Positions 6,071 through 6,560 of a DNA stretch of 6,560 nucleotides are shown one piece after another. The stretch lies in assembly GCA_900552715.1 (NCBI GenBank), contig USAV01000103.1, forward strand, positions 1 to 6,560, given 5' to 3'. The translations under genes were made by a program, and so were the position numbers. Positions within the stretch are counted from its first letter, which is position 1, and the number at the start of each line of letters is the position of its first letter. The DNA comes from an uncultured Veillonella sp. (lineage in GTDB: Bacteria > Bacillota > Negativicutes > Veillonellales > Veillonellaceae). Under the pieces are notes generated by a model. That model did not search any database and was not told where the DNA came from. It was given only the letters and a program-made list of their open reading frames with translations.

Positions 6071-6560
6071 TTATTTTTTGTACGTAATCACAACGTGACG
6101 GAACGGTTCGTCCCCTTCACTATTAGTAACAACGTTTTTGTCGCCTTGAAGGGCAGTGTGAATGATTTTACGTTCAAAAGCATTCATCGGTTCTAAGGAA
6201 ACCTTTTGACGGTTGCGTTTCACCTTAGAAGCCAAGCGTTTCGCGAGATTTACCAATGTTTCTTCTCGGCGAGAACGGTAATTTTCCACATCTACAACGA
6301 TATGGCAGTGGCCAGATACATCCTTGTGAGCCACGAGATTTGTTAAATATTGAATAGCATCCAATGTTTGACCATGTTTGCCAATCAAAATACCCAAATC
6401 TTCGCCGTGTACTTGGAATGTAATCTTATCTTTGGTCATCATTTTTTCGATAACCACAGTGAGGCCCATTTGAGTAAACATATCATCGAGGAATTGTTTA
6501 CCTTTTTCAGCAATTTCTTGTTGATCTTCTTTTGAAAGTTCCTTTTTAGAAGGTTTTTCT
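6071..6560 (-). CDS. khpB: KH/R3H RNA-binding protein KhpB (Jag), 5' end outside window
   Basis: The visible 162 residues are the C-terminal part of KhpB (also called Jag, EloR or SpoIIIJ-associated protein), a cytoplasmic RNA-binding protein that in Gram-positive bacteria pairs with KhpA and affects cell elongation and division. The frame stays open upstream of the Met at 6481 to the window edge, through a Lys/Glu-rich linker (EKPSKKELSKEDQQEIAEK), so that Met is internal. Then come the type II KH domain (FLDDMFTQMGLTVVIE onward) with its GKHG loop at about 6371-6382, and the R3H domain with the R-x3-H signature in ERKIIH (about 6158-6175) and the SEGDEPFRHVVI ending. An N-terminal Jag domain is expected outside the window. 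Its place just upstream of mnmE is the standard yidC-jag-mnmE order in Firmicutes. No terminator follows it. Confidence 0.95.
   Translation of the reverse strand, partial: EKPSKKELSKEDQQEIAEKGKQFLDDMFTQMGLTVVIEKMMTKDKITFQVHGEDLGILIGKHGQTLDAIQYLTNLVAHKDVSGHCHIVVDVENYRSRREETLVNLAKRLASKVKRNRQKVSLEPMNAFERKIIHTALQGDKNVVTNSEGDEPFRHVVITYKK

Overview
The window looks like chromosome of a low-to-moderate GC member of the Firmicutes lineage. My best guess is Veillonella or a close relative in the Negativicutes. That guess rests on overall protein character and on the conserved origin-proximal order jag/khpB - mnmE - mnmG - rsmG; no marker in the window proves the genus.

Layout on the + strand: (1) 1-528 is the C-terminal part of methylenetetrahydrofolate reductase (metF), reading rightward and ending in a strong hairpin terminator (550-604). 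(2) A leftward terminator (636-666) belongs to rsmG (676-1428, - strand), so metF and rsmG converge. (3) 1429-2428 is an unusual gap of about 1 kb, very AT-rich, with no sizeable gene. It holds a good leftward promoter candidate for rsmG, a 210-nt stretch almost without G on the + strand, an isolated inverted repeat, a candidate rightward promoter, and a 37-codon + strand gene candidate with a Shine-Dalgarno sequence. A terminator shared by that small gene and mnmG closes the gap. (4) 2429-4300 mnmG, 4499-5884 mnmE and 6071-6560 khpB/jag (cut by the window edge) all read leftward. The mnmE-mnmG spacer holds a stem-loop element with a 43-codon open frame through it. The khpB-mnmE spacer holds a 58-bp palindrome.

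Functionally, MnmE and MnmG form the complex that modifies the wobble uridine of certain tRNAs using methylene-tetrahydrofolate. RsmG methylates 16S rRNA, and KhpB is an RNA-binding KH/R3H protein, so the leftward block is a translation/RNA module. MetF uses the same methylene-tetrahydrofolate pool, but it is convergent and not in the same operon. All main genes are ordinary and intact apart from the two cut by window edges. The less ordinary material is in the spacers: rsmG appears to be split from mnmG into its own transcription unit, and three spacers carry structured or possibly coding elements that I cannot assign to a known family.
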